Shown: piece by piece, positions 8,950 to 17,738 of the stretch
Position numbering within the stretch: the stretch's first letter is position 1
How the letters are laid out: each line of letters begins with the position of its first letter
NCBI GenBank assembly: GCA_049426725.1
Contig: JBMSYN010000010.1
Span: 29,943-93,942, forward strand
DNA: 64,000 nt
Source of the DNA: UBA961 sp049426725
Lineage (GTDB): Bacteria > Bacteroidota > Ignavibacteria > Kapaibacteriales > UBA961
Direction: 5' to 3'
Notes under the pieces: model-generated
Databases searched by the model: none
Told to the model about the DNA's origin: nothing
Seen by the model: the letters and a program-made list of their open reading frames with translations, nothing else
Made by a program: the position numbers and the translations under genes

Positions 8950-9685
8950 ATGCGATGATGGAGTCCCAAAGTGCAATTCTTGATTCCAATGCCGAGATGA
9001 TTGCTTGATGGGCTTCTGACTTTTTGATATCATCATTGCAGAGCAGTTCCACCATGCGAATGGCAAGATGTGAATGATGATCGCCATCAACTTCTATATG
9101 TCTTTGGACATAGTATTGAAGTTTTGGAGCTCGGATTACACCGTCCTTCTGTAATGCATCGATGATGGAGAGGAACATTCCGGGGATGAGATCTTCACGA
9201 CCATAGGTAAATACTCCTGCGATTGAATGCACTGCCCCTGTCTCAATGATGGAAAATGTGTGGTTCACGAAATCTTGTGCACCTTTCGGAGCATTTGCCT
9301 GCATCAGGGCTTCACGGATTGGAATACCTTTTGAAATCGAATCCAAGAAAGTATGAATCGGGATTAGATTGCAATCAAGTTCTTGCATTGCTTGTAGATA
9401 CATTTCGAAGTGAGACATCACGATGCCATGTTCATTGACATCACATTCCTCACCAAGTACTATTTCATTGATGAGTTGGCGTATCTCTGGATCGCCTTTA
9501 GGCATCCATGGAATTTCAATGCAAGTCAGATTTCTTTGCAATGATTTGAGTAAGGACATAAAATCCCATACTGCAAATACATGAGTTTCCATGAATCTAC
9601 GAATATCATCACCGTTTGAAAGTGAGTTGTATAAAGCGTGATTGATCAGTTTGGAACGAAGATCTTCAATTTGGGGGTGATGCAT
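8948..9685 (-). CDS. DUF3050 protein, probable haem-oxygenase-like diiron oxidase
   Basis: The 245-residue soluble helical protein matches the DUF3050 family by its HVFAVWDFMSLLKSLQ, YGREDLIPGMF and RHIEVDGDHHSH segments. It shows the ligand pattern of haem-oxygenase-like diiron oxidases such as CADD: E79-x6-H86, E164 in GRED, then H196-x3-D200-x2-H203. This would bind two irons and activate oxygen on a small or self-derived substrate; function is inferred from the pattern, not known. It is a single gene on the minus strand, divergent from the heparinase gene at 9832 with 146 bp between. Its stop codon overlaps the T-run of the + strand terminator at 8943-8949. Confidence 0.8.
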   Translation of the reverse strand: MHHPQIEDLRSKLINHALYNSLSNGDDIRRFMETHVFAVWDFMSLLKSLQRNLTCIEIPWMPKGDPEIRQLINEIVLGEECDVNEHGIVMSHFEMYLQAMQELDCNLIPIHTFLDSISKGIPIREALMQANAPKGAQDFVNHTFSIIETGAVHSIAGVFTYGREDLIPGMFLSIIDALQKDGVIRAPKLQYYVQRHIEVDGDHHSHLAIRMVELLCNDDIKKSEAHQAIISALESRIALWDSIIA

Positions 9686-9831
9686 CAGATTAATCCGTGG
9701 TGATTTACTATGTTTGAGATTGAGATGAAAACATTATATCGATTTGACAAGTTTCCAAAATCAAAAAAAATGGCACGAAAACGGATATGAATAATAGGTG
9801 AATTCCTTCCATTCAGCATTCATGAAATAGC

Positions 9832-12135
9832 ATGCAAGATCTCATCAAACAACTTCGGATGGTTCCATTGAGCCAATTGGCTTCTAAAGTCTATCGTAAG
9901 CTCGCCAAAGAGAGTGGGGCTTGGTTTGAAGCCATGAAAGACAAAAGGGTATGTACATATGCCGAGGCATTTCCATTCGCTGATCTTCCTCCGATCGTGC
10001 TCATGCCGGAAGGCGATTCATTATTCACTCATGCATTGTCCATAAAAGCATTGGCTGACAATCACAGTCAGTCAATTTTCTCCATTTTGGATAGTGGATG
10101 GGTGAACATGACTATCCCCGGAAAAGATCATCATGCACGCTTGAAGGAAGTTGTTACTTCATCGAATTATCCGGAATCTGCGAGAATACTAGATGTGCTC
10201 ATGAATTCTCCTTTTGGATTGAAGCAGGGAACTGATAGAATTCTGTATCATCCGATTGATTGGCAACTTGATTGCAAATCAGGTTTTCGATGGGATGCAA
10301 TGAGTCATTATAGTGAGATTGCTTATGGCTCAAAGAGGGGTTCGGACATCAAAGTTCCTTGGGAATTAGGCAGATTCACGCATGCCCCTGGTTTGGCATG
10401 TGCCGCAGTTTTGTCTGAACAAGAAGATATGCCATCCAGAAGCAAAGAATTTTATGCGCATGTTTTCCGCACTCAGACATTGGATTTCATTGCTCATAAT
10501 CCTCCACGATTTGGAGTGCACTGGAAAAGTTCAATGGATTGCGGTTTGCGCATCATGAATCTGCTCATTGCTTATGATTTGTTTAGAAGCATTGGCATTG
10601 AATGGGATGCTGAATTTTCTTATATCTTCAGAAGATCGCTTCATGAACATGTTGTGCATATCATGGACCATCCGGAGTGGTCGCCAACGAATAGAGGGAA
10701 TCACTATTTGGCGAATCTTGCAGGAATGCTCTTTGCCCTTCGCGGACTTCCCTTGACTGATGAATATTGCGCAGTGATTCGTTTTGCTATAGCAGAAGCA
10801 GCCGCAGAGGCTAGTCAGCAATTTTTACAAGATGGATTGAACTTCGAGGCATCAATTCCATATCATGGTTTTTCTTTGGAAATGGTATCAATCATTTTGG
10901 CAATTGCAACTTCATATACGACTGAAGAGAAAGACAAAATTTGTACAAGCCCAATTCATCACCGGTCTTTGTCGGCAACAATTCAGCCAGCTACACCATC
11001 CGAATTCAAAAAAGCATTACATGAAATAAAGAATCAAGTCCATAAGGCATTTGAAGGATTAATGAATGTAATGATAGATGATGTGCATATACCAAATATT
11101 GGTGACAATGACAGTGGATATTGTTTTCGCATCACGCCAAATGGTTCATGGGTTGATGCAACAGAAGCACCAAACACATATATCAATCTTAATCCTCGTT
11201 ATGAATTGCCTGATGTGGAAACGATGTATCCTAGCAAAAAGGCAGATGAGCACTATGAGTGGATTGCTGATACTTTGGATTGCAGACCAACACTCGGATT
11301 GGTATGCGCGGCTTTGCAAAAGCAATTGCCGGAATTGCTGTTTAGAAATGGAGCGATTGAATTTCAAATTTTATCATCAATCATTCAGACTGAACCTGTT
11401 TCATTGAATTCTGCATTATTGCCAATTCCATTTTCTGAAGCGTATCCACGTATGCATTCATTTCCTGCTTTTGGACTTTGGACCATGAAACATGAGCGCT
11501 ATACTGCCATCATGCGAGCAGGTCCCACCGGACAAAAAGGCAAGGGCGGTCATGCCCACAATGACCAATTGTCATTTGTACTCAGTGTGAATGGCGAGGA
11601 GTTTCTTGGAGATCCAGGAACATTTTGGTATACCGCTTCTCCATTGATGAGAAATATCGGAAGATCAGTCACGATGCATTCCACATTGATCATTCCGGGA
11701 AAAGAACAGAATACCTGGATGGAAGGTCCAGGAGATTTACTGTTCTGGATGAAACCCGATCAAGCAAAAGCAGACGGAATGTTCAATGAGACGGTTTGGA
11801 GGGGAATACATCATGCTTATGGTGAACCACATATGCGAAACATGATTTGTTCGCCACTTGGAATCAAAGGTCATGATTCATGTAAGGTGGAATTGCGTAA
11901 AATCGTTCAGTTTCATTGCGTTCCGGGCATTCAAGCTAGTCAAATCAAAGCCGGCACTGTGCAATTGATCAGTCCATTGGGTACAACCATAACACTCAAT
12001 TCATTGTCTGGATTCGCTTGGGAAATCTTGCCGGCAGTCTATTCACGAGCATATGGAAGGGTAGAAGAATCGATGATTATTCGCATGGAAGTTGACGCCA
12101 AAACCCATGACATTCATTGGGAAATCAAGATTTGA
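9832..12135 (+). CDS. Heparinase II/III-family protein
   Basis: The 767-residue protein has the alpha/alpha-toroid first half (RGNHYLANLAGMLFALRG around residue 290) and the beta-sandwich C-terminal domain of the heparinase II/III family. The diagnostic GGHAHNDQLSFVL motif (H574, H576, D578) is followed by FLGDPGTFWY and a RSVTMHSTL segment. Family members cleave uronic-acid-containing polysaccharides by beta-elimination, or act in capsule and exopolysaccharide loci. There is no signal peptide (MQDLIKQLRMVPLSQL), which favours a role in cell-associated polysaccharide handling, as in many Bacteroidota surface-glycan loci, over extracellular scavenging. The gene stands alone on its side of a 146-bp divergent region and is followed on the same strand by the VIT/VWA gene. 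Confidence 0.85.
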   Translation: MQDLIKQLRMVPLSQLASKVYRKLAKESGAWFEAMKDKRVCTYAEAFPFADLPPIVLMPEGDSLFTHALSIKALADNHSQSIFSILDSGWVNMTIPGKDHHARLKEVVTSSNYPESARILDVLMNSPFGLKQGTDRILYHPIDWQLDCKSGFRWDAMSHYSEIAYGSKRGSDIKVPWELGRFTHAPGLACAAVLSEQEDMPSRSKEFYAHVFRTQTLDFIAHNPPRFGVHWKSSMDCGLRIMNLLIAYDLFRSIGIEWDAEFSYIFRRSLHEHVVHIMDHPEWSPTNRGNHYLANLAGMLFALRGLPLTDEYCAVIRFAIAEAAAEASQQFLQDGLNFEASIPYHGFSLEMVSIILAIATSYTTEEKDKICTSPIHHRSLSATIQPATPSEFKKALHEIKNQVHKAFEGLMNVMIDDVHIPNIGDNDSGYCFRITPNGSWVDATEAPNTYINLNPRYELPDVETMYPSKKADEHYEWIADTLDCRPTLGLVCAALQKQLPELLFRNGAIEFQILSSIIQTEPVSLNSALLPIPFSEAYPRMHSFPAFGLWTMKHERYTAIMRAGPTGQKGKGGHAHNDQLSFVLSVNGEEFLGDPGTFWYTASPLMRNIGRSVTMHSTLIIPGKEQNTWMEGPGDLLFWMKPDQAKADGMFNETVWRGIHHAYGEPHMRNMICSPLGIKGHDSCKVELRKIVQFHCVPGIQASQIKAGTVQLISPLGTTITLNSLSGFAWEILPAVYSRAYGRVEESMIIRMEVDAKTHDIHWEIKI

Positions 12136-12217
12136 ATGTGATGATCTTGCAAAATCAATGTCTTCCCATGCGGAATCGGTATATTTGTCAAGTAGTTCAA
12201 TCCATTATAGAGATTCA

Positions 12218-14482
12218 ATGATCCGATTATACATAGTGTTTGTGTTCATGTGTATGTATTCGATTCCCCATCGAATATCGGCTCAAGACATCCCTTTTCC
12301 CCGTTTCATTGTCAATAGCGATGCATCGGATATTGATTCGCTGATTCCAGACTCCACGCATATTCAAGCTCATGTGAATGGCGTCATCACCGAATGTATC
12401 ATAAAACAGAGTTTTGTGTATCGCGGCACAACAACCATTGAAGCTTCTCTGCTAATGCCAGCTCATCCTTCCATCATGATTCATGGTGGTATTGTAAAAG
12501 TTGGAAATCAATCGTACAAAGCAGAAATGCAGGACAAAGAAAAGGTTCGTGAGATTTATGAACAAGCAAAAAAGAAGGTCGATCCTTTCTTTTTGAATTG
12601 GAATGAATCAAATGCTTTTCAAATGCATGTTTCCGGCATACAGCCTGGCATGACGGTGTATTATGAGATTCGTTATACACAAATCATGAAACCTACCGAG
12701 GGAAAATATACTCTTACACTTCCAAAGCCACTTAAACCATATTATCTGAAGATTCTTGATGTTGTTCCTTTGTATCGCGATACATTTAGCGATACAAGTT
12801 TTACAGAAATGAAAGAATATCCTTCAGGAAAGTTTTCATCAGTCATTCGTGTGTCAAAAGGCGGGACCATGCATGCATGTACTGCAAATGGACTTGAAGT
12901 GAAAGAAAGCGAAAGTGAATTCATCTGTTCGCTCGGCAAAGAATATGCAGGTCAAACACTTTCTGTCTCATATCAATTTGCAGATAATGCACCTCGTGAA
13001 AATTTGATGTTATATGAAGACAATAATGACAAATTCTTTTTACTGACACTCCATCCGCCTACAACCAAGCGTCTCCGTGATTCAATGCATTCGCATGAAT
13101 ATATCATACTTTGTGATTCATCATCTTTGGAGACCGGTGCTGCAGCTTCATTCTGGAAAGCTTTTTCAAAGGGCTTATACTCTGGTGATCGCATAAACAT
13201 TCAACATTTTGGAAATGAAAATATCCAGTTAAGTGATACCTCTGTCTTTTGCACCAAAGAGGTATTGTCAAGAGCAAATGTTTATGTAAATCGGGTCCAA
13301 GAAACAGAAGGATTGGAACCAATTGCGCTTATCGATAGACTATCGAATCTTCTTGTGCAAACTCAATCCGAGCAAATGACCCCACGAACAATCATCATTC
13401 TTTCGAATGGTTTTGTAGATGCTAGCACAGATATTTTTGAACAAGTTTCAAAACAATTACAAGATGCAAACATCTTTGCGATTGCCACCGGAAAAGAAAG
13501 CAATGAGCGTTTTTTTGATGCGATATCAAGACTGACGATGGCTGAACCAATGTCGATTGAAGGTTCTCATTCGGTAATGGATGCCCAAGCTGAACAAATT
13601 GCAATGACACTTCAATATCCTGCATTGACAAAATTGAAAGTAGGATTTGATGGCTTCAATGCAATTGAGCTTGAACCCGCGAGTTATCCCGATTTATATT
13701 CTGAAAGACCTGTCATGATTTTCGGGAAATTCAAAGGAAAACCCAAAGGTCGCATTGTAATTACAGGCATGATGGGCGATATACCATTTGCAAAAACAAT
13801 TGAAGTATCATCTATCAAACAATCATCTGCAAATACAGCATTGCCCTATCTATGGGCAAAACAACGCATTGCTTTGTTGATTGATTATAATGTATATGAA
13901 AGAACAAATCAACGCATCACGGAAATCACAAAACTTGGCAAGCGTTATGGAGTGCAAACACCCTATACGGCTTTTGGTGTAACAGGTAGTGTGATCGGAA
14001 AAAAGTTGAATCCTGCAATTATGTATCAACCATTAAATTTATCCATTGGTGGTACATTGGTTGCAAGTTCATCCGGCATGCAATTGGCAAGAACCAATGA
14101 AGTTGAAGTTGAAGCTGCATGCAATTATCAAGAAGCAGGTGCGCATGATGAAGAGGGTTTGATTAGCGTTGGATCTGTTATGACTGAGAAAGTAACCGAC
14201 AATGCAATCTTGGAATCTTATAAACTCTCAGTTGAACAACAATTATCAACAATGCTTGCATGCTATGCGGAAGCTCTTCCTAAGTATTTCCATTTGCAAG
14301 GCACAGTGCAAATGCTTGTGATTTATGGGGAAGATGGTGGCGTAACTGAAATATCACTTGCTGATTCAGAATTGAACATTCCGGAAGTTGATGCTTGTTT
14401 ATTGAAAGCAGCACAGGGAATCAATTATCCTAAAACCATGGAGGGCATGGTGCAAATATCTTTTTTGCTGGAAGTGCTATAA
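12218..14482 (+). CDS. VIT-VWA domain protein with AgmX/PglI-like C-terminal domain
   Basis: The 754-residue protein is read from the ATG at 12218, which gives a signal peptide (MIRLYIVFVFMCMYSIPHRI, cleaved near SAQ). The longer frame back to a TTG at 12092 would run into the preceding gene and is rejected. A VIT (vault/inter-alpha-trypsin) domain covers about 45-170 with EQAKKKVDPFFLNW. A VWA-like domain follows, with a partial metal site DSSSLETG. The last ~65 residues (GTVQMLVIYGEDGGVTEI ... LKAAQGINYP) resemble the TonB-like AgmX/PglI C-terminal domain. Such proteins are envelope-associated; function is unknown. It ends with a 6-bp overlap into convergent pth. Confidence 0.8.
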   Translation: MIRLYIVFVFMCMYSIPHRISAQDIPFPRFIVNSDASDIDSLIPDSTHIQAHVNGVITECIIKQSFVYRGTTTIEASLLMPAHPSIMIHGGIVKVGNQSYKAEMQDKEKVREIYEQAKKKVDPFFLNWNESNAFQMHVSGIQPGMTVYYEIRYTQIMKPTEGKYTLTLPKPLKPYYLKILDVVPLYRDTFSDTSFTEMKEYPSGKFSSVIRVSKGGTMHACTANGLEVKESESEFICSLGKEYAGQTLSVSYQFADNAPRENLMLYEDNNDKFFLLTLHPPTTKRLRDSMHSHEYIILCDSSSLETGAAASFWKAFSKGLYSGDRINIQHFGNENIQLSDTSVFCTKEVLSRANVYVNRVQETEGLEPIALIDRLSNLLVQTQSEQMTPRTIIILSNGFVDASTDIFEQVSKQLQDANIFAIATGKESNERFFDAISRLTMAEPMSIEGSHSVMDAQAEQIAMTLQYPALTKLKVGFDGFNAIELEPASYPDLYSERPVMIFGKFKGKPKGRIVITGMMGDIPFAKTIEVSSIKQSSANTALPYLWAKQRIALLIDYNVYERTNQRITEITKLGKRYGVQTPYTAFGVTGSVIGKKLNPAIMYQPLNLSIGGTLVASSSGMQLARTNEVEVEAACNYQEAGAHDEEGLISVGSVMTEKVTDNAILESYKLSVEQQLSTMLACYAEALPKYFHLQGTVQMLVIYGEDGGVTEISLADSELNIPEVDACLLKAAQGINYPKTMEGMVQISFLLEVL

Positions 14483-15052
14483 AGGTTTGTCTGAATTAAT
14501 GTGTTGCAATGCTCTTGCATGATTACCCGTGAAAAACATGTTCAATGCTTTCACTCCCCGTTCAATCATTGCATTACGCGATTCGATTTCATCATGACGA
14601 AAAGCTGAGAGAACATAATCAGCCATTTCTCCCGGACCAAATTGTTTGTCGATTCCAAATCTGAATCTCCAAAATGCCGGACCAATATGCGCAATCATGG
14701 ATGAAGTTCCATTATGTCCACCATCTGATCCACCTTGTTTCATTTGCATTTTACCGACGGGGAAATTGTATTCATCAACAAGCATGATAACATGCTCGGA
14801 CGGGATTTTATAATACCGTATGAATTCACCAACCGCCTGACCCGAATTGTTCATGTATGTTTCGGGTAGCATGAGAGAAATTTTTTCCCCTTTGATTGCA
14901 CACTCAGCTTCGAGCCAATTGCCTCGACCCTTTTTGAATTGCACTTGCTTTTTTTCTGCAAATGCCTCAGCAATCATCCAGCCGATATTATGTCTTGTTG
15001 AATGATAGCGTTCTCCGGGATTTCCCAAACCAACAATCAGCCAATGAGCCAT
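14477..15052 (-). CDS. pth: Peptidyl-tRNA hydrolase
   Basis: The 191-residue enzyme releases tRNA from peptidyl-tRNA that drops off the ribosome. All residues known to matter in the bacterial Pth family are present at the expected places: N11 in GLGNPGERY, catalytic H21 in TRHNIGW, N68 in ETYMNNSG, D93 in LVDEYN and N114 in SDGGHNG. Length is typical. It is essential in most bacteria. The gene lies directly downstream of the MauE/DoxX-like gene (stop at 15053, start at 15052), so the two are probably co-transcribed. Its 3' end overlaps the convergent VIT-VWA gene by 6 bp. Confidence 0.97.
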   Translation of the reverse strand: MAHWLIVGLGNPGERYHSTRHNIGWMIAEAFAEKKQVQFKKGRGNWLEAECAIKGEKISLMLPETYMNNSGQAVGEFIRYYKIPSEHVIMLVDEYNFPVGKMQMKQGGSDGGHNGTSSMIAHIGPAFWRFRFGIDKQFGPGEMADYVLSAFRHDEIESRNAMIERGVKALNMFFTGNHARALQHINSDKPL

Positions 15053-15706
15053 TTATTCCTCTGTATGGAGAGAATCTTTTGAAGTGAGGAAGATGTAGAG
15101 CGAAGCAATGAGCCAACGAGCATCTTCCAGCACTTTTGCCCAACCTACTTTTGTCACTTCAGCTGCTGCCGCAGGAGAACTTTCGCCGAAACATCCACAA
15201 TCAATATTGTACCCTCTTGCTATTGCAGTCAAAATGGCTATGATGAAAACAATCAGCATACCCGAAATGAGAAATGATGCTGCTTTTTCTTTATATGAGA
15301 ATAATAGCATTGCTCCGGTGATGATCTCAACCCAAGGTAAGATAAGTGCAGGAACATTTAAAGCCGCATAGGGAAGCAAGTGAAAATTATTGATGCTTTT
15401 TGCAAATGCATCGGGATTCGCAATTTTATCTATGGCTGCTGCAATGAAAATTGATCCAATCAAGATCTTTGCAAGTTTACGCAATCTTGGATCGGACAAT
15501 TCCAACCCGATGAGTAAAGCAATTCCACATATCAGTTCAATCCAAGGAAGTGCTATCCCAAACAAAGCGATTGGAAGATTTGCAGTCATCGCAAAAGCCG
15601 GTGGCTTGGGATTATCAGCACCAATTTTTACTATTCCCGCAAATGCAAATGAAGATCCAATGATCAACCGTAAAAGGAGTTGTCCGAATGATTGAAAACG
15701 TTCCAT
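15053..15706 (-). CDS. MauE/DoxX-family membrane protein
   Basis: The 217-residue protein has about five to six membrane helices and the conserved DCGCFG motif (with NI before it) of the MauE/DoxX-like group common in Bacteroidota. It also has the terminal KVLEDARWLIASLYIF pattern. The family is linked to disulphide or thiol redox in the periplasm, named after methylamine utilisation MauE, but no mau genes are here. The start is taken at the ATG 15706 (MERFQSFGQLLLRL); an in-frame TTG at 15739 would add 11 residues. It probably heads a two-gene unit with pth. A 127-bp divergent region separates it from the gene at 15834. Confidence 0.78.
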   Translation of the reverse strand: MERFQSFGQLLLRLIIGSSFAFAGIVKIGADNPKPPAFAMTANLPIALFGIALPWIELICGIALLIGLELSDPRLRKLAKILIGSIFIAAAIDKIANPDAFAKSINNFHLLPYAALNVPALILPWVEIITGAMLLFSYKEKAASFLISGMLIVFIIAILTAIARGYNIDCGCFGESSPAAAAEVTKVGWAKVLEDARWLIASLYIFLTSKDSLHTEE

Positions 15707-15785
15707 TGAATAGCCGATATGATTATATGAATATGACAAACTTCGCGAAAAATCAACAATACAACAAGTGGGGTTTGTTATTGCT

Positions 15786-15805
15786 CCAAGTTTGCAGTAA
15801 CTTGG
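15786..15805. promoter_or_regulatory. Perfect inverted repeat, candidate operator in a divergent promoter region
   Basis: CCAAGTT (15786-15792), six bases TGCAGT, then AACTTGG (15799-15805): 7-bp perfect arms. It overlaps a possible -35 box (TTGCAG 15792-15797), 16 bp from TATTAT (15814-15819), ahead of the gene at 15834. This is the layout of a repressor site, but it is inferred from sequence alone. Confidence 0.35.
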
Positions 15806-15833
15806 GATTACATTATTATGGAGTTACTATTTC

Positions 15834-16178
15834 ATGAGTTCTTTTCAAGAAGATGAAATTGCTTATGCAAATCCTTCCGATATTTCATCAAATAAATGGA
15901 AGGCAATATGTGCATATTTAGGCATACTTATTCTCATCCCATTATTTCTTGGCGGAGACTCTAGTTTTGCAAAGTATCATGTGAAACAAGGGTTGAATGT
16001 ATGTCTCTTATATGTTTTGTCAAGTGTAGCAAGTTATATTCCCTTACTACCATTTGATGGATTGATTAGTGGCTTGGCTTATCTTTCAGCCATCATATTT
16101 TCCATCATTGGAATCATCAATGTTATGCAGGGGAATATGAAGCCACTTCCTCTGATTGGACATATCCGTATCTTTTAA
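15834..16178 (+). CDS. Small Tic20/DUF4870-like membrane protein
   Basis: The 114-residue protein has a short polar N-terminus, then three to four hydrophobic segments. The pattern WKAICAYLGILILIPLF, then FAKYHVKQGLNVCLLYVL and a final GIINVMQGNMKPLPLIGHI, matches the small Tic20/DUF4870-type family, where a conserved KYH..QG motif follows the first helix. Molecular function in bacteria is unknown. A GGAG sits ten bases before the ATG. It is monocistronic: a divergent gene lies upstream and a bidirectional terminator follows the stop at once. Confidence 0.7.
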   Translation: MSSFQEDEIAYANPSDISSNKWKAICAYLGILILIPLFLGGDSSFAKYHVKQGLNVCLLYVLSSVASYIPLLPFDGLISGLAYLSAIIFSIIGIINVMQGNMKPLPLIGHIRIF

Positions 16179-16181
16179 TGA

Positions 16182-16208
16182 AAAAAGGCGACCAATGGTC
16201 GCCTTTTT
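16182..16208. terminator. Bidirectional intrinsic terminator
   Basis: AAAAAGGCGACC (16182-16193), loop AAT, GGTCGCCTTTTT (16197-16208): a 12-bp perfect stem with A/T flanks serving both strands. It separates the convergent genes ending at 16178 (+) and 16226 (-) and is the only convergent pair in the window with room for a terminator. Confidence 0.9.
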
Positions 16209-16225
16209 GATTGAGAGCATATTCC

Positions 16226-16933
16226 TTATTTGGGATCAACCACCGATGGTTTCACATTGCCATAAGCAATGATATCCAAAGTTGCATAGTCGGGATGATT
16301 TGTTTTCATTTTCACTACGCCATTGAAATATCCCTTTTCATTAGGTGATACTTTCGCTATGAGTTCAACTTCTCCACCACCTGGAATGGTTGTAGGTTTA
16401 GTGAGGTTTAATGTTATGCCTGCCACTGTTTCAAAATTGGACAATACAATATCCTGAGTGGATGTATTGCGGATAATCAACTTTGCTTCTGATTTTGTAC
16501 CAACAGTCATTTCTCCGAATGAAAAATATTGTGTTGGAAGGATTTGAAGCGGACGCACAACATCTGCTTTGAGATATAGCACTTTCGTTGCATTCTGTGG
16601 ATCATTGCTGCTAATGGTGATGCTCTTTGTCATCAAACCGGAAGTGGCTCCAAGCTTAAGAGTGACCTCCATTGATCCAATCTCACCAGGATTGAGCTCT
16701 TTTTTGTCAAGAGGTGCAGTTGTACATCCACAACCGGGACGAACATCTGTGATCTTGAGCATTTCATTGCCTTCATTTTTGATTTTTATTGTTGCTTTCA
16801 AAGGATCGTCTTTTGGCTTGACTTTACCCCAATCTTGGGTATCCCCGCCAATGATGGTGATTTTTGGTTGTGCAAATGCTAATGTTCCTGCGCAAAGCAA
16901 GAGCGCAAAGCATGTCAAAAAGAAACGTTTCAT
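16226..16933 (-). CDS. DUF1573 secreted protein (paralogue A)
   Basis: The 235-residue protein starts with a signal peptide (MKRFFLTCFALLLCAGTLAF, then AQ). A DUF1573 domain follows with the hallmark PGCGCTTAPLDKKELNPGE near residue 67 and a second Ig-like half (QILPTQYFSFGEMTVGTKSE). The domain is an Ig/ASPM-SPD-2-Hydin-like beta-sandwich found in many Bacteroidota envelope proteins; its biochemical role is unknown. The cysteine pair in GCGC could form a disulphide or bind metal. It lies 68 bp downstream of a close paralogue at 17002, sharing WGKV, GCGCTTAPLDKK and SSNDP segments, so the pair arose by tandem duplication. Confidence 0.85.
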   Translation of the reverse strand: MKRFFLTCFALLLCAGTLAFAQPKITIIGGDTQDWGKVKPKDDPLKATIKIKNEGNEMLKITDVRPGCGCTTAPLDKKELNPGEIGSMEVTLKLGATSGLMTKSITISSNDPQNATKVLYLKADVVRPLQILPTQYFSFGEMTVGTKSEAKLIIRNTSTQDIVLSNFETVAGITLNLTKPTTIPGGGEVELIAKVSPNEKGYFNGVVKMKTNHPDYATLDIIAYGNVKPSVVDPK

Positions 16934-17001
16934 GAAAACACCTGTCGATAAACGGTGAAAAACTTAAAATGTAATTATTCAAAAATACGGAAAATCCCGA
17001 A

Positions 17002-17682
17002 TTACAGAGCATTCCCATATACGATCACATCCATCTCCGGAAGATCAGGATGATTCGTCATGCACGTAATAGAGCCATTCCAATAGCCTTTGACGCTAGG
17101 TTTGGCACGAACTTGTACTGAAATTTGACCTCCGGGTGATATGCTTTTTGACTTGGCAATCACCGTAATTCCTTTGGTAGCAATAAATTGCGTGATCTTT
17201 ATGGGTATATCGGTTGTATTTTTCAATGTCATCGTGGTTTCGCTCACTTTCCCAACATTTGATTGAGGAATGGCAATATAGGGTTGAGGCAATACTTGAA
17301 GTGCCTTCATGATATATGCTTTAAGGGTGATGGCTTTTACTGGAACTTTGGGGTCATTGCTTGATACTGTAAGCCCCTTCAACAGTTCTCCAGAGCTGGA
17401 CCCAGGATTTAGCGTGACATTCATCGTTGCCATTTCACCGGGTTTCAAATATTTTTTGTCCAAAGGTGCCGTGGTACAACCGCAACCAGGTTTGACTTCT
17501 CCAATTTTTAAGGGTTGATTCCCGGCATTTTTCAATTTGATGATGCCCTTTAGAGGTCCTTTGGAAAAGGGTACTTTGCCCCAATCATAAGTACTTCCAC
17601 CAATGACCTCAAGTTTCGGTTGGGCATTTGCTGGAATCAGGGAGCAAAGAATTGCAAAAAACAATGAGAAAAAGGATTTCAT
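17002..17682 (-). CDS. DUF1573 secreted protein (paralogue B)
   Basis: The 226-residue protein has a signal peptide (MKSFFSLFFAILCSLIPANA) and the same two-domain layout as its downstream neighbour. GGSTYDWGKVPFSKGPLKG is followed by GEVKPGCGCTTAPLDKKYL, SSNDPKVPVKAITLKAY and a C-terminal MTNHPDLPEMDVIVYGN. Shared motifs throughout indicate a tandem duplication. It is the upstream member of the pair and has a 56-bp gap to the outer-membrane protein gene upstream (stop at 17739), so the three genes may share a transcript. Function is unknown. Confidence 0.85.
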   Translation of the reverse strand: MKSFFSLFFAILCSLIPANAQPKLEVIGGSTYDWGKVPFSKGPLKGIIKLKNAGNQPLKIGEVKPGCGCTTAPLDKKYLKPGEMATMNVTLNPGSSSGELLKGLTVSSNDPKVPVKAITLKAYIMKALQVLPQPYIAIPQSNVGKVSETTMTLKNTTDIPIKITQFIATKGITVIAKSKSISPGGQISVQVRAKPSVKGYWNGSITCMTNHPDLPEMDVIVYGNAL

Positions 17683-17738
17683 GGCAAAACTTTTGTGAAT
17701 AGCGCGGTATCAAACGAATTTTCAATCAGAACATTGTA

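Noticed and set aside
12092..12217. Upstream extension of the VIT-VWA gene
   Set aside because: It starts at TTG inside the preceding gene and hides the signal peptide that begins at the ATG 12218.
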